Positions 6,611-12,388 of a stretch of DNA of 12,547 nucleotides are shown piece after piece. The stretch covers positions 1-12,547 of the forward strand of contig JBLNCE010000205.1 in NCBI GenBank assembly GCA_050260415.1, read 5' to 3'. The stretch is from JBLNCE01 sp050260415 (lineage in GTDB: Bacteria > Bacillota > UBA4882 > JAAYXC01). A model generated the notes under the pieces. The model made no database searches. It saw nothing but the letters and a program-made list of their open reading frames with translations, and was not told where the DNA came from. The translations under genes were made by a program, and so were the position numbers. Numbering within the stretch: position 1 is the first letter of the stretch; each line of letters opens with the position of its first letter.

Positions 6611-6931
6611 ATGGCCAAGAGACATATCCTTCGCGATAAGACGGAACTGGTATGCTTCGTTGAGGGCAAGAAAGACTTCAAGGTCGTCAATCTCACCTAC
6701 GAAAAGATAGCCGGCATCAGAATCGAAGCATGCAAGGAGTTCCGCTGGTTCAGGTTCGTACCTTCGGAGATGATCGTCATCACCGTGAAGGGGCGCAACC
6801 AGCCGCTCGTTTATAAAAAAGCCAAGGAGAAGAAGTACTTCCAGGAATACAAGGATCTGCTCGCTGAGTTCGCCCGCGAGCACTGGCTTTCGTTCAGGGA
6901 TCTCACCATTGGCGGAGAGGCGGAGGCCTGA
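6611..6931 (+). CDS. Hypothetical protein, 106 residues
   Basis: I do not recognise a named family. The protein is basic and soluble, without a signal peptide or membrane segment. The first two thirds look beta-rich: ELVCFVEGKKDFKVVNLTY (12-30), IAGIRIEA (33-40), MIVITVKG (54-61) and QPLVYKKA (64-71). A charged helix follows (EKKYFQEYKDLLAEFAREH, 73-91). This beta-sheet plus closing helix order is loosely reminiscent of bacterial PH-like domains, which is inference only. I chose the ATG at 6611 over the in-frame ATG at 6596 because MAKRHIL looks like a natural N-terminus and a GGGGGGA stretch lies about seven bases upstream. The coherent charged/hydrophobic pattern argues that it is real. It is transcribed divergently from the DUF2161 gene and no other gene follows on its strand for 970 bases. 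Confidence 0.7.
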   Translation: MAKRHILRDKTELVCFVEGKKDFKVVNLTYEKIAGIRIEACKEFRWFRFVPSEMIVITVKGRNQPLVYKKAKEKKYFQEYKDLLAEFAREHWLSFRDLTIGGEAEA

Positions 6932-7430
6932 GTATTCCGCATGGGACTCTGGACGGCGTGCCGGTCATCGTTTGCAACGGTTCCGTCCGCGGCTCGGACA
7001 AGTAAAAAACGCCTTACCGACACCGCGCCGTCTGGGATATGCTTGGACAGGCGCGTTGATTGACATGCCCCGCAACCGCCGTTGCATGCAGCCCATGAAG
7101 CCCGGCCGCGCGAACCGCGTGGCCGGGCTCTAGCGATCCACGGCGCCAACGAGTTTGTCCGCCCGTCATTCGGCGCGAAGCCCGCCCGGCCCCTCGATCG
7201 CGCCTTTACCTCCCTCTCCGGCTTTCCGTGATACCGGTTCCCCGAGCCTAGAAACCGTGTGAGGCAAGCCGATGCAGATGCTTCCATGGCAGTCGCTAGG
7301 CTTTCCGCTATCCTGCGGTGAGACGGCGACGTCCCACCCTCTTGAGCATAAGGAGGTCCAGGAGCCCCTGGGCAGGAAGCCCGAGGTCGCGTAGGACACG
7401 GAAGTCCGAGAGCGACTGGTTCCGGTCGGG
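6932..7430. other. Long intergenic stretch without a convincing gene
   Basis: About 500 bases follow the 106-residue gene with no open frame that looks coding. One strong hairpin (7099-7129) and a short GTCCG/CGGAC stem (6985-6999) are present. On the minus strand, 7430-7319 gives about 40 codons of protein-like sequence (SLSDFRVLRDLGLPAQGLLD and onward) ending in TAG; this may be a gene remnant but I cannot name it. Confidence 0.45.
7099..7129. repeat. 14-bp GC-rich hairpin
   Basis: AGCCCGGCCGCGCG (7099-7112) pairs with CGCGTGGCCGGGCT (7116-7129) with one G-T wobble and an AAC loop. It lies 168 bases after the 106-residue gene's stop. No T-run follows on either strand, so it may be a factor-dependent transcription end or a dispersed palindrome. 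Confidence 0.5.
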
Positions 7431-7464
7431 CTTCGATAAACTCAGCCCCCTGAGCCTGTCGAAG
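7431..7464. repeat. REP-like imperfect palindrome
   Basis: CTTCGATAAACTCAG (7431-7445) and CTGAGCCTGTCGAAG (7450-7464) are complementary at 12 of 15 positions around CCCC. The CTTCGACAGGCTCAG type of arm is a common dispersed palindrome (REP-like) in many bacteria. It borders the hairpin mosaic that begins 12 bases later. Confidence 0.6.
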
Positions 7465-7504
7465 GGCGGGATTCCTTACGCAATGCCATTTCTCCAGAAC
7501 CTAG

Positions 7505-7547
7505 CTCATGGTGAAAAAGCGGAGAACCATCGCTTTTTCACCATGAG
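7505..7547. repeat. Perfect 17-bp hairpin with GAGAACCAT loop
   Basis: CTCATGGTGAAAAAGCG (7505-7521) pairs without mismatch with CGCTTTTTCACCATGAG (7531-7547) around GAGAACCAT. The tip AGCGGAGAACCATCGCT (7518-7534) differs by one base from the tip of the hairpin at 7625-7669. Confidence 0.85.
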
Positions 7548-7624
7548 GATAATCAAGGAAAATGGCATTGTCGTATGGGTGTGCGACCACACTCCTGCGA
7601 AAACGACGTTTTCCTTGATTTATT

Positions 7625-7669
7625 CGTCGATAGAAGACAGCGGTGAACCATCGCTGTCTTCTATCGACG
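7625..7669. repeat. Perfect 18-bp hairpin with GTGAACCAT loop
   Basis: CGTCGATAGAAGACAGCG (7625-7642) pairs without mismatch with CGCTGTCTTCTATCGACG (7652-7669) around GTGAACCAT. The tip AGCGGTGAACCATCGCT (7639-7655) nearly repeats that of the hairpin at 7505-7547, while the rest of the stem is unrelated. A further CGTCGAT at 7683-7689 could compete for the right arm. Confidence 0.85.
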
Positions 7670-7713
7670 GTCATTGGCGTAACGTCGATTTCGCGTGGTC
7701 CGGGAGGGTGCGG

Positions 7714-7772
7714 CCTGCTCTGAGCAGGATGGGAATGTGGCCATCCTGGCGAGCGGGCTTGCCAACATCCTG
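7714..7772. repeat. Cluster of three short hairpins, REP-like
   Basis: CCTGCTC (7714-7720) pairs with GAGCAGG (7722-7728). CAGGATGG (7725-7732) pairs with CCATCCTG (7741-7748), partly excluding the first. GGCGAG (7748-7753) pairs with CTTGCC (7758-7763) with one wobble. CATCCTG occurs twice (7742-7748 and 7766-7772). It lies just downstream of the hairpin mosaic and upstream of namZ. This looks like a dispersed palindromic repeat; copy number cannot be seen here. Confidence 0.45.
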
Positions 7773-7903
7773 TCGAAGAGGAGGACGGATAGTGCCTCCC
7801 GCGACCCAGAATTGTTAACAGATGAAAGCTTGTCCGACCCTACAAACTTGACGTAGTACAAGATAAATGGTTGAAGAAAAGACGAAAGGGCTGTGGTGGG
7901 GGC

Positions 7904-9148
7904 ATGGCGGTTCCAAGTGCTCATCGCGCCGGCACTCCGGTTCGCGGCGGGATTGCGCCCCGGGTCAAACTGGGCGTGACGAAACTGCTTGCGGAGCCGG
8001 AGAAATATCTCGGCAAGGCGCGGGCGCGCGTCGGTCTCGTCGCCAACTACAATGCGGTGGACGAGAACGCGACCCCGATCGTGAGGCTCTTTGGCGCGTG
8101 CCCATCCGTCAAGCTTTCCCGGATCTTTACCGCGGAGCATGGCTTGTGGGGCTGCGAGCAGGCCGGGGTGAGATTGGGGCATACAGTCGACGCACACACC
8201 GGTGTCGAAGCGATCAGCCTGTATGGGGAGACGCAAAGGCCGACCCCGGAGATGCTTCATGATATCGATGTCCTGATATGCGACGGCAATGATATCGGCG
8301 CGCGTTACTGGACCGGTCTTGCGACGGCGGCGCTATGCATCGAGGCCGCGGCGGAGGCGGGGAAGCCCATCATCGTAACGGACAGGCCCAATCCGCTCGG
8401 CGGGAAGATGGTCGAAGGCGGTCTCCTCGACCTCGCGTACCGTTCGTTCGTCGGCTATGACCGGATACCGATCCGCCATGGCATGACCCCGGGAGAACTG
8501 GCGGCGATGTTTGCCGGTGAAGCCCGGCTCGATGTGGATCTCAGGGTGATTCCCATGGAGGACTGGCGGCGAGACATGCTTTTCCCCGAGACCGGCCATT
8601 TCTGGACCGGCACACCCAACATGCCGACGTTTGAGACCGCCCTTGTCTATCCCGGGACCTGCCTTTTCGAGGGCACGACGCTCTCCGAAGGAAGAGGAAC
8701 GGCCAAGCCGTTCAGACTCATCGGCGCGCCCTGGTTGGACGCGATCGGCCTCGCCGACAGGCTGAACGCCATGGATATTGGCGGCGCGCGCTTCAGACCG
8801 GCGCGCTTCAGGCCGATGTTTTCAAAGCATGGCGGGGTGGAGTGCGCCGGCGTCGAAGTGTACGTGACCGAGGCAAGAGCGCTCCAGCCGGTCCGTCTGG
8901 GGCTCTCGATGCTCCAGGCCGTGAGAGAGCAGAACCCGGAGGCCTTTGGCTGGCACGGCGCGGGGGATCAAGGAGACAAGGCGGGCGCGGCCGGAGGGCG
9001 GCGTCTTTTCATCGATCTTCTGGCCGGAGGCACGGATCTTAGAACCTGGATTGAGGATGGCGCGACCCCGGATGCGATCTTGGGCAGGTGGGAACCTGGG
9101 ATTGCTCGGTTCATGAAGAGACGGGAGCGCTATCTCATGTACGGGTAG
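7904..9148 (+). CDS. namZ: Exo-beta-N-acetylmuramidase NamZ (GH171, DUF1343)
   Basis: This enzyme releases terminal MurNAc from the non-reducing ends of peptidoglycan fragments. The 414-residue product matches the DUF1343/YbbC family throughout: GLVANYNAVDENATP (44-58), the FTAEHGLWG motif with conserved Glu79 (75-83), VDVLICDGNDIGARYW (122-136, starting I121-D122), TDRPNPLGGKMVEG (159-172), SFVGYDRIPIRHGMTPGELA (181-200), PNMPTFETALVYPGTCLFEG (238-257) and LSEGRGTAKPF (260-270). No signal peptide is visible, so it should act in the cytoplasm on imported muropeptides unless the N-terminus is misread. The start is uncertain: the ATG at 7904 has only a very close GGTGGGGG. An in-frame TTG at 7871 would add 11 residues, and family homology begins about 20 residues in. 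The amino-sugar kinase gene 180 bases downstream supports peptidoglycan salvage. The hairpin-rich leader upstream may affect expression. Confidence 0.92.
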   Translation: MAVPSAHRAGTPVRGGIAPRVKLGVTKLLAEPEKYLGKARARVGLVANYNAVDENATPIVRLFGACPSVKLSRIFTAEHGLWGCEQAGVRLGHTVDAHTGVEAISLYGETQRPTPEMLHDIDVLICDGNDIGARYWTGLATAALCIEAAAEAGKPIIVTDRPNPLGGKMVEGGLLDLAYRSFVGYDRIPIRHGMTPGELAAMFAGEARLDVDLRVIPMEDWRRDMLFPETGHFWTGTPNMPTFETALVYPGTCLFEGTTLSEGRGTAKPFRLIGAPWLDAIGLADRLNAMDIGGARFRPARFRPMFSKHGGVECAGVEVYVTEARALQPVRLGLSMLQAVREQNPEAFGWHGAGDQGDKAGAAGGRRLFIDLLAGGTDLRTWIEDGATPDAILGRWEPGIARFMKRRERYLMYG

Positions 9149-9236
9149 CGGATTAATGGCTGTGAGTGAGGATGCGACAAGCCCTTTTGGGCGCACCGCA
9201 CTAGGCGTGGCGATGCTGCCGTGGTTGCCCAAGGCC

Positions 9237-9257
9237 GCCGCCGGCATCGCCGGCGGC
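9237..9257. repeat. 9-bp GC hairpin between namZ and the kinase gene
   Basis: GCCGCCGGC (9237-9245) pairs perfectly with GCCGGCGGC (9249-9257) around ATC. It lies in the 180-base gap between namZ and the kinase gene, 70 bases before the latter's start. Without a T-run it could attenuate read-through or stabilise the message, or be incidental in GC-rich sequence. Confidence 0.4.
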
Positions 9258-9328
9258 CGTCACCGCGAGATTTTCACCCGCATCCCGCGGTTGCAGCCGC
9301 AACATTGGTCTCAAGGAGCGATCGAGGA

Positions 9329-10342
9329 ATGACGATCGTCGCCGGATTCGACCTGGGGGGGAGCCACGCGGCGTGCCTCGTGGCGGACGGTGAGGGACGG
9401 ATCCTCGGCCGGGGTACGGGCGGTCCGGCCAATATGGCCAACCTCGGACGGGAGCAGGTACTGGCAGCGATCGGGGAAGCTCTGTCCGGCGCGGTGCGGG
9501 CGCTTCCCGGCGGCGTGGCGGCCGTGATGCGCTGTGTAATTGGCGGGGCCGGGGGAGGTTCCGAGGAAAAGGGGAAGGAACTGGCCGTTCTGGCGCGGGC
9601 GGCCGGCTTGGCCTGTCCGATCGCGGCGACACATGACGCGGCCATCGCCTTGGCCGGTGCCTTGCTGCTGCGCCCCGGTATAATCGTCATGGCCGGGACC
9701 GGGAGTATCGCATACGGAGTGGACGATAACGGTCACCGGGTCCGCGCCGGCGGCTTTGGCCCGCTCCTCGGCGACGAGGGAAGTGGATACTGGATCGGTC
9801 TGCGGGGGCTGCGCGCAGCCTTCCGGGCCTTCGACGGGCGCGATGAAGCAACCGTTCTGACGGCGCGCCTGGCGGAATCCCTGGGTTTGTCCGGTGCGGA
9901 AGGCTTTGCCCAATTCCCATATGAGCCGGCGAGGCTGAAGCCGGCGTCGGTGGCCGCTCTGGCGCCCGCGGTCTTCAGGGCCGCGAGGGAAGGCGACCCC
10001 ATCGCCGCCGGGATCCTGGACGAGGCGGCGGCGGAGTTGGCCCTCCTGGCCCGCGCGGTCGCTAAACGCCTGGAGGGCGGGGTTCAGCTGCCCCTGACTT
10101 ACGGCGGCGGACTCTTCCGCGCGGGGAAGGCGCTTCTGGATCGGCTGCGGGTACACCTTGCGCGGTATGAGCCCAATCTGCGTCTCCAGGCGCCCGCCGG
10201 GTCTCCGCTGCTCGGAGCGGTGCTCATGGCGCTGGCGGAGGAAGGCATACCCGCCGCCCGGGTGGCAAAGCGGTTGCGCGCGGAGATGAATGATAGCTTT
10301 GTACGTCGCCGGGTCCAAGAGTCAGAGCCGGAAAGCCCATAG
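9329..10342 (+). CDS. BadF/BadG-family amino-sugar kinase (MurNAc/GlcNAc kinase-like)
   Basis: This 337-residue protein has the ASKHA kinase fold of the BadF/BadG/BcrA/BcrD ATPase family, in the branch that phosphorylates N-acetylglucosamine or, as in clostridial MurK, N-acetylmuramate. Visible motifs are the N-terminal phosphate-1 loop GFDLGGSHAACLVADGEG (6-23), THDAAIAL with the likely catalytic Asp103 (101-108), phosphate-2 IIVMAGTGSIAYG (118-130), AGGFGPLLGDEGSGYWIGLR (140-159) and a C-terminal adenosine-site glycine pair YGGGLF (258-263). The start at 9329 fits the family N-terminus and has AAGGAG at 9313-9318, ten bases upstream; an in-frame start at 9221 would add an arginine-rich non-homologous tail. 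Placement after namZ favours MurNAc as substrate, with GlcNAc possible. Sequence alone cannot separate them. No MurNAc-6-phosphate etherase (murQ) or transporter gene is in the window. Confidence 0.88.
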   Translation: MTIVAGFDLGGSHAACLVADGEGRILGRGTGGPANMANLGREQVLAAIGEALSGAVRALPGGVAAVMRCVIGGAGGGSEEKGKELAVLARAAGLACPIAATHDAAIALAGALLLRPGIIVMAGTGSIAYGVDDNGHRVRAGGFGPLLGDEGSGYWIGLRGLRAAFRAFDGRDEATVLTARLAESLGLSGAEGFAQFPYEPARLKPASVAALAPAVFRAAREGDPIAAGILDEAAAELALLARAVAKRLEGGVQLPLTYGGGLFRAGKALLDRLRVHLARYEPNLRLQAPAGSPLLGAVLMALAEEGIPAARVAKRLRAEMNDSFVRRRVQESEPESP

Positions 10343-10368
10343 AAGACAAAAAGAAAGAGGAAGGAAAC

Positions 10369-10461
10369 GTGGGACGCACGCTCGGTATCCTTATGCTCGT
10401 CCTCGCCGCGGCCGCGGATCAAGGCCTTTGCCCACGGTTCATAGATGGCCGTCAAGCATGA
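10369..10461 (+). CDS. Small 30-residue ORF with hydrophobic, signal-like N-terminus
   Basis: A GTG at 10369 opens 30 codons to TGA at 10459-10461. The peptide begins MGRTLGILMLVLAAAADQGL: one arginine followed by a hydrophobic run and an Ala-rich stretch, as in a short signal peptide or single membrane helix. It then ends CPRFIDGRQA. AGAGGAAGGA (10356-10365) is a plausible ribosome binding site, with AAGGA three bases and GAGG eight bases from the start. It begins 26 bases after the kinase stop and its stop codon touches the first base of the terminator-like hairpin. It may be a genuine small membrane peptide at the end of the namZ operon, or the surviving start of a secreted-protein gene cut short by deletion. 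No family is recognised. Confidence 0.4.
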   Translation: MGRTLGILMLVLAAAADQGLCPRFIDGRQA

Positions 10462-10488
10462 GAGCCCCCCACGGGCGTGGGGGGCTCT
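10461..10488. terminator. Perfect 12-bp hairpin between convergent genes
   Basis: AGAGCCCCCCAC (10461-10472) pairs perfectly with GTGGGGGGCTCT (10477-10488) around GGGC. It lies between the end of the namZ/kinase operon and the end of the convergent C69 peptidase gene. It is best read as a bidirectional terminator, although only TTCCC (plus) or CATGC (minus) follows the stem instead of a full T-run. Confidence 0.75.
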
Positions 10489-10504
10489 TCCCGATGAGAA
10501 GCGG

Positions 10505-11833
10505 CTATTTTCGCGGCATTCTTGCCTGCTGGTTAAAACCACGCCAGGCCATGGCATAGAGCCAGCTCTGCCTTCGCGGGAGCCGCCCGGCGCTCAGGTT
10601 CTCCGCCCAGCGGGCCTCGGCTGCGGCCGCCTCGTCGAAACACCGTTTCGAGTAAGATGCACGTTCCTCGGCGCTCATCTCCGCGAAAGCCCCCTCGATA
10701 AAGCGCCGCTCCAACTCGTCGCGCTGCGGGCGCAAGCGTCCCATCGCAGTATTATAGTTCCGCAAGATCGCCCGATGCAGGGCTTCATGCCGCCAGAACA
10801 GGGTTGCGTCATCATGGATGCCGCAGGGTACCGGACCCCAATGCGACATTTCTCCGCCGAGCCAGAACGGCTTGAACACGCTGGTGCAAGGCGCGGATGT
10901 ACCGGTGGCGAAATGCGTCCCTCCCCCCGGCGCCAGATGGGAAACGAGCGAGCCCGTGGTCTGATAGGCACCGATGGGTCCGCAACCGGCATGCCAACAT
11001 ACGGTGGCGTCCGCCAGCCGCCGCGCCGGGGTCCAGCCCGCCCCCGGATCCGTGCCGTGATCGCGCAGCACGTTCATGACCGTCTGGACCGTGATCTTGC
11101 CCTTGGCGGCGGCCAGGAGGCTCGTGGTCCTGGCCTGGCGGCGCGCGCTACGGTTGGCCCGCGTGTGGAGAGGCTCGGAGTAACAGCGCTCGAAGTGAAA
11201 TTTCTCACGCCGCTTGCACCAGCGCCGGTCGATGGCGTAGGCGACCAGGTCCTCCGAGGCCAGGTCCCATTTGGCGCCGATCGTAATCCCATTGGAGATT
11301 GTGCGTATGTCTTTGACCTGTTCCGCCGCCCACTGACGTCCCGCGGTCTCCAGGACCCAGGCCTCGTTGGGATCCGCCAGGATAAAGCTGTTGTGATAAT
11401 ACGAAGGCAGTAGAAAACCACAGTTGCCGCCCTGACCGTGAGCGGCGATGAGCGACGTGATGACGTTCAAGGCTTCTTTGGCCGTACGGCCCCGCTCGAG
11501 CCCCAGGCGGACGAGGTCCATACCGGTGAGGTTCGGACCTTCCTCATGGGGAACACGGGTGAACAGAGCCTCGTTGCCGATGGCCACCCCATGTTCGTTG
11601 ACTCCCATCTCCGCGCCCCAGATCCAGAACGGCTTGGCCAAGATCACCTCGTATGTCCGTTGGACTTGCGGAATCTCCAGGTAGGTGCATTTGACCTCGC
11701 TACCCGGCGGATGGTTCGCGGCGGGAATACGGACCAGATGGTGGGCTTCGTTCGGTTCGCGGTCGGAGTTCTTGCCGAAGACCACCGCCCCATCGGCGGT
11801 AACGTTGCCGAGGGCCACGACGGTATCACACAT
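10505..11833 (-). CDS. C69-family (secernin-like) N-terminal-nucleophile dipeptidase
   Basis: This 442-residue protein belongs to peptidase family C69, nearest in motif content to secernins. These are Ntn-hydrolase-fold enzymes whose nucleophile is the cysteine exposed when the initiator Met is removed, here Cys2 in MCDTVVALGNVTADGA. Further signatures are VVFGKNSDREPNEAHHL (17-33), CTYLEIPQV (49-57), the strongly conserved FWIWGAEMGVNEHGVAIGNE (69-88), and GFLLPSYYHNSFILADPNEAW (from 139). The start at 11833 is fixed by the need for Cys at position 2 and by AAGGGGG seven bases upstream. An in-frame ATG at 11986 would bury the nucleophile. It has no signal peptide, so it is probably cytoplasmic. 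Dipeptide hydrolysis is the known activity of some members; substrate here is unknown. It is convergent with the MurNAc-salvage genes, so a peptidoglycan-peptide role is possible but unproven. Confidence 0.9.
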   Translation of the reverse strand: MCDTVVALGNVTADGAVVFGKNSDREPNEAHHLVRIPAANHPPGSEVKCTYLEIPQVQRTYEVILAKPFWIWGAEMGVNEHGVAIGNEALFTRVPHEEGPNLTGMDLVRLGLERGRTAKEALNVITSLIAAHGQGGNCGFLLPSYYHNSFILADPNEAWVLETAGRQWAAEQVKDIRTISNGITIGAKWDLASEDLVAYAIDRRWCKRREKFHFERCYSEPLHTRANRSARRQARTTSLLAAAKGKITVQTVMNVLRDHGTDPGAGWTPARRLADATVCWHAGCGPIGAYQTTGSLVSHLAPGGGTHFATGTSAPCTSVFKPFWLGGEMSHWGPVPCGIHDDATLFWRHEALHRAILRNYNTAMGRLRPQRDELERRFIEGAFAEMSAEERASYSKRCFDEAAAAEARWAENLSAGRLPRRQSWLYAMAWRGFNQQARMPRK

Positions 11834-12105
11834 ATATTTTCCCCCTTCGGATTGCACAGTCAAGCGGCGTCTGCACGGCGGGTTACAGCTTGCCTCCGGT
11901 CCGGACGGATCCTGTTGGAATAGGTTCGACGCCGAGGCGGCGCTTCCTGCGCGGCGGCGTATCAAGATGGACCTGGCTGTCTTCATCCAGCACGGCGGAC
12001 GGATTCCCGCGCCGCTGCAAGCCTTGACGGACTAGGAACATCAGTCCTGGACGGATGGAGGGGCGTCACGTTCACCGCCCACCGGCGTATCTGGTGAATT
12101 CTTCT
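11834..12105. other. Intergenic region upstream of the C69 gene
   Basis: No gene is visible on either strand. A TTGACT reading towards the C69 gene (complement of 11861-11866) has no -10 box at a usable distance before the start codon. A short GGACT/AGTCC dyad lies near 12029-12047. Otherwise nothing recognisable. Confidence 0.5.
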
Positions 12106-12133
12106 TTGTTTTTTCCAGCGGATTGCCTATAAT
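12106..12133 (+). promoter_or_regulatory. Candidate sigma70-type promoter
   Basis: A perfect -10 hexamer TATAAT (12128-12133) follows TTGTTT (12106-12111) with a 16-base spacer, in an AT-rich island within GC-rich sequence. It reads towards the secreted-protein gene at 12388, giving a leader of about 245 bases. The -35 match is weak but the -10 is exact. Confidence 0.55.
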
Positions 12134-12147
12134 GGGCACGTTTTCCG

Positions 12148-12177
12148 TTTTGTAAACATCAGCATATGTTGAAAAAT
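12148..12177. promoter_or_regulatory. Candidate operator dyad just downstream of the promoter
   Basis: TTTTGTAAACAT (12148-12159) and ATGTTGAAAAAT (12166-12177) are inverted relative to each other at 9 of 12 positions around a 6-base spacer, with the core AACAT/ATGTT exact. It begins about 15 bases after the -10 box, a typical position for a repressor site. No regulator gene is in view. Confidence 0.35.
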
Positions 12178-12283
12178 AGATCGATTTACAGAGAATTGGG
12201 CTTTCTTATAGGATGATGGTGGCAGAGTGGGTTTCCAAGTAGCCCGGTCTCTTTTGTGAACTCGGAATTCGCGCAAGGGAGTG

Positions 12284-12388
12284 ATGGCAGAAGAGGCGGA
12301 TCGTGAACTGGACCGGGAGCCTTGGACGATTCCCCTTGGATGGGTCATCCCGCACTTCATTAATGGAACGAAGGAGAGGGTGGTCTAG
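12284..12388 (+). CDS. Small 34-residue ORF overlapping the start of the next gene
   Basis: An ATG at 12284 opens 34 codons. The product begins MAEEADRELDREPWTIPLGW, with a charged first third, and continues VIPHFINGTKERVV. Its TAG (12386-12388) shares one base with the GTG of the next gene (TAGTG), a classic translational-coupling arrangement. The upstream AAGGGAG (12275-12281) is only two bases from the ATG, which is unusually close and weakens the case. The frame is closed upstream by TGA at 12257-12259. It may be a leader peptide, a small protein or chance; no family is recognised. Confidence 0.35.
   Translation: MAEEADRELDREPWTIPLGWVIPHFINGTKERVV

Larger units (their letters stand above)
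7476..7682. other. Mosaic of perfect inverted repeats (structured RNA or DNA element)
   Basis: Most bases in this stretch fall in exact or near-exact inverted repeats. In order: TTACG (7476-7480) with CGTAA (7678-7682) closes the whole element. CAATGCCATTT (7481-7491) pairs with AAATGGCATTG (7560-7570) and encloses a 17-bp hairpin at 7505-7547. AATCAAGGAAAA (7551-7562) pairs with TTTTCCTTGATT (7609-7620). Inside that, GTCGT (7570-7574) pairs with ACGAC (7603-7607), and a 7-bp hairpin lies at 7577-7594. An 18-bp hairpin occupies 7625-7669. The second and third long pairings overlap at 7560-7562, so they form either alternative folds or a pseudoknot. It ends about 220 bases before the namZ start and could be its leader, but no promoter is clear. 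It does not match a riboswitch, attC site, CRISPR or retron ncRNA that I know. Confidence 0.6.

Noticed and set aside
7476..7682. Reading the hairpin mosaic as a retron ncRNA, integron attC array or CRISPR array
   Set aside because: No reverse transcriptase or integrase gene is in the window, no GTTRRRY/RYYYAAC attC ends frame the hairpins, and there are no repeated units with regular spacers.
7318..7818. A 166-codon plus-strand frame running through the hairpin region
   Set aside because: Its first third is an Arg/Ser-rich translation of GC-rich DNA, it crosses both perfect hairpins and the REP-like repeats, and no domain or ribosome binding site supports it.
6932..7903. tRNA, riboswitch or known small RNA in the long gene-free stretch
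   Set aside because: I looked for cloverleaf arms with a T-loop GTTCRANNC and for the common riboswitch cores and did not recognise any.
12213..12242. A nine-codon ATG ORF in the leader of the secreted-protein gene
   Set aside because: Too short, no ribosome binding site, and no repeated amino acids typical of an attenuator.
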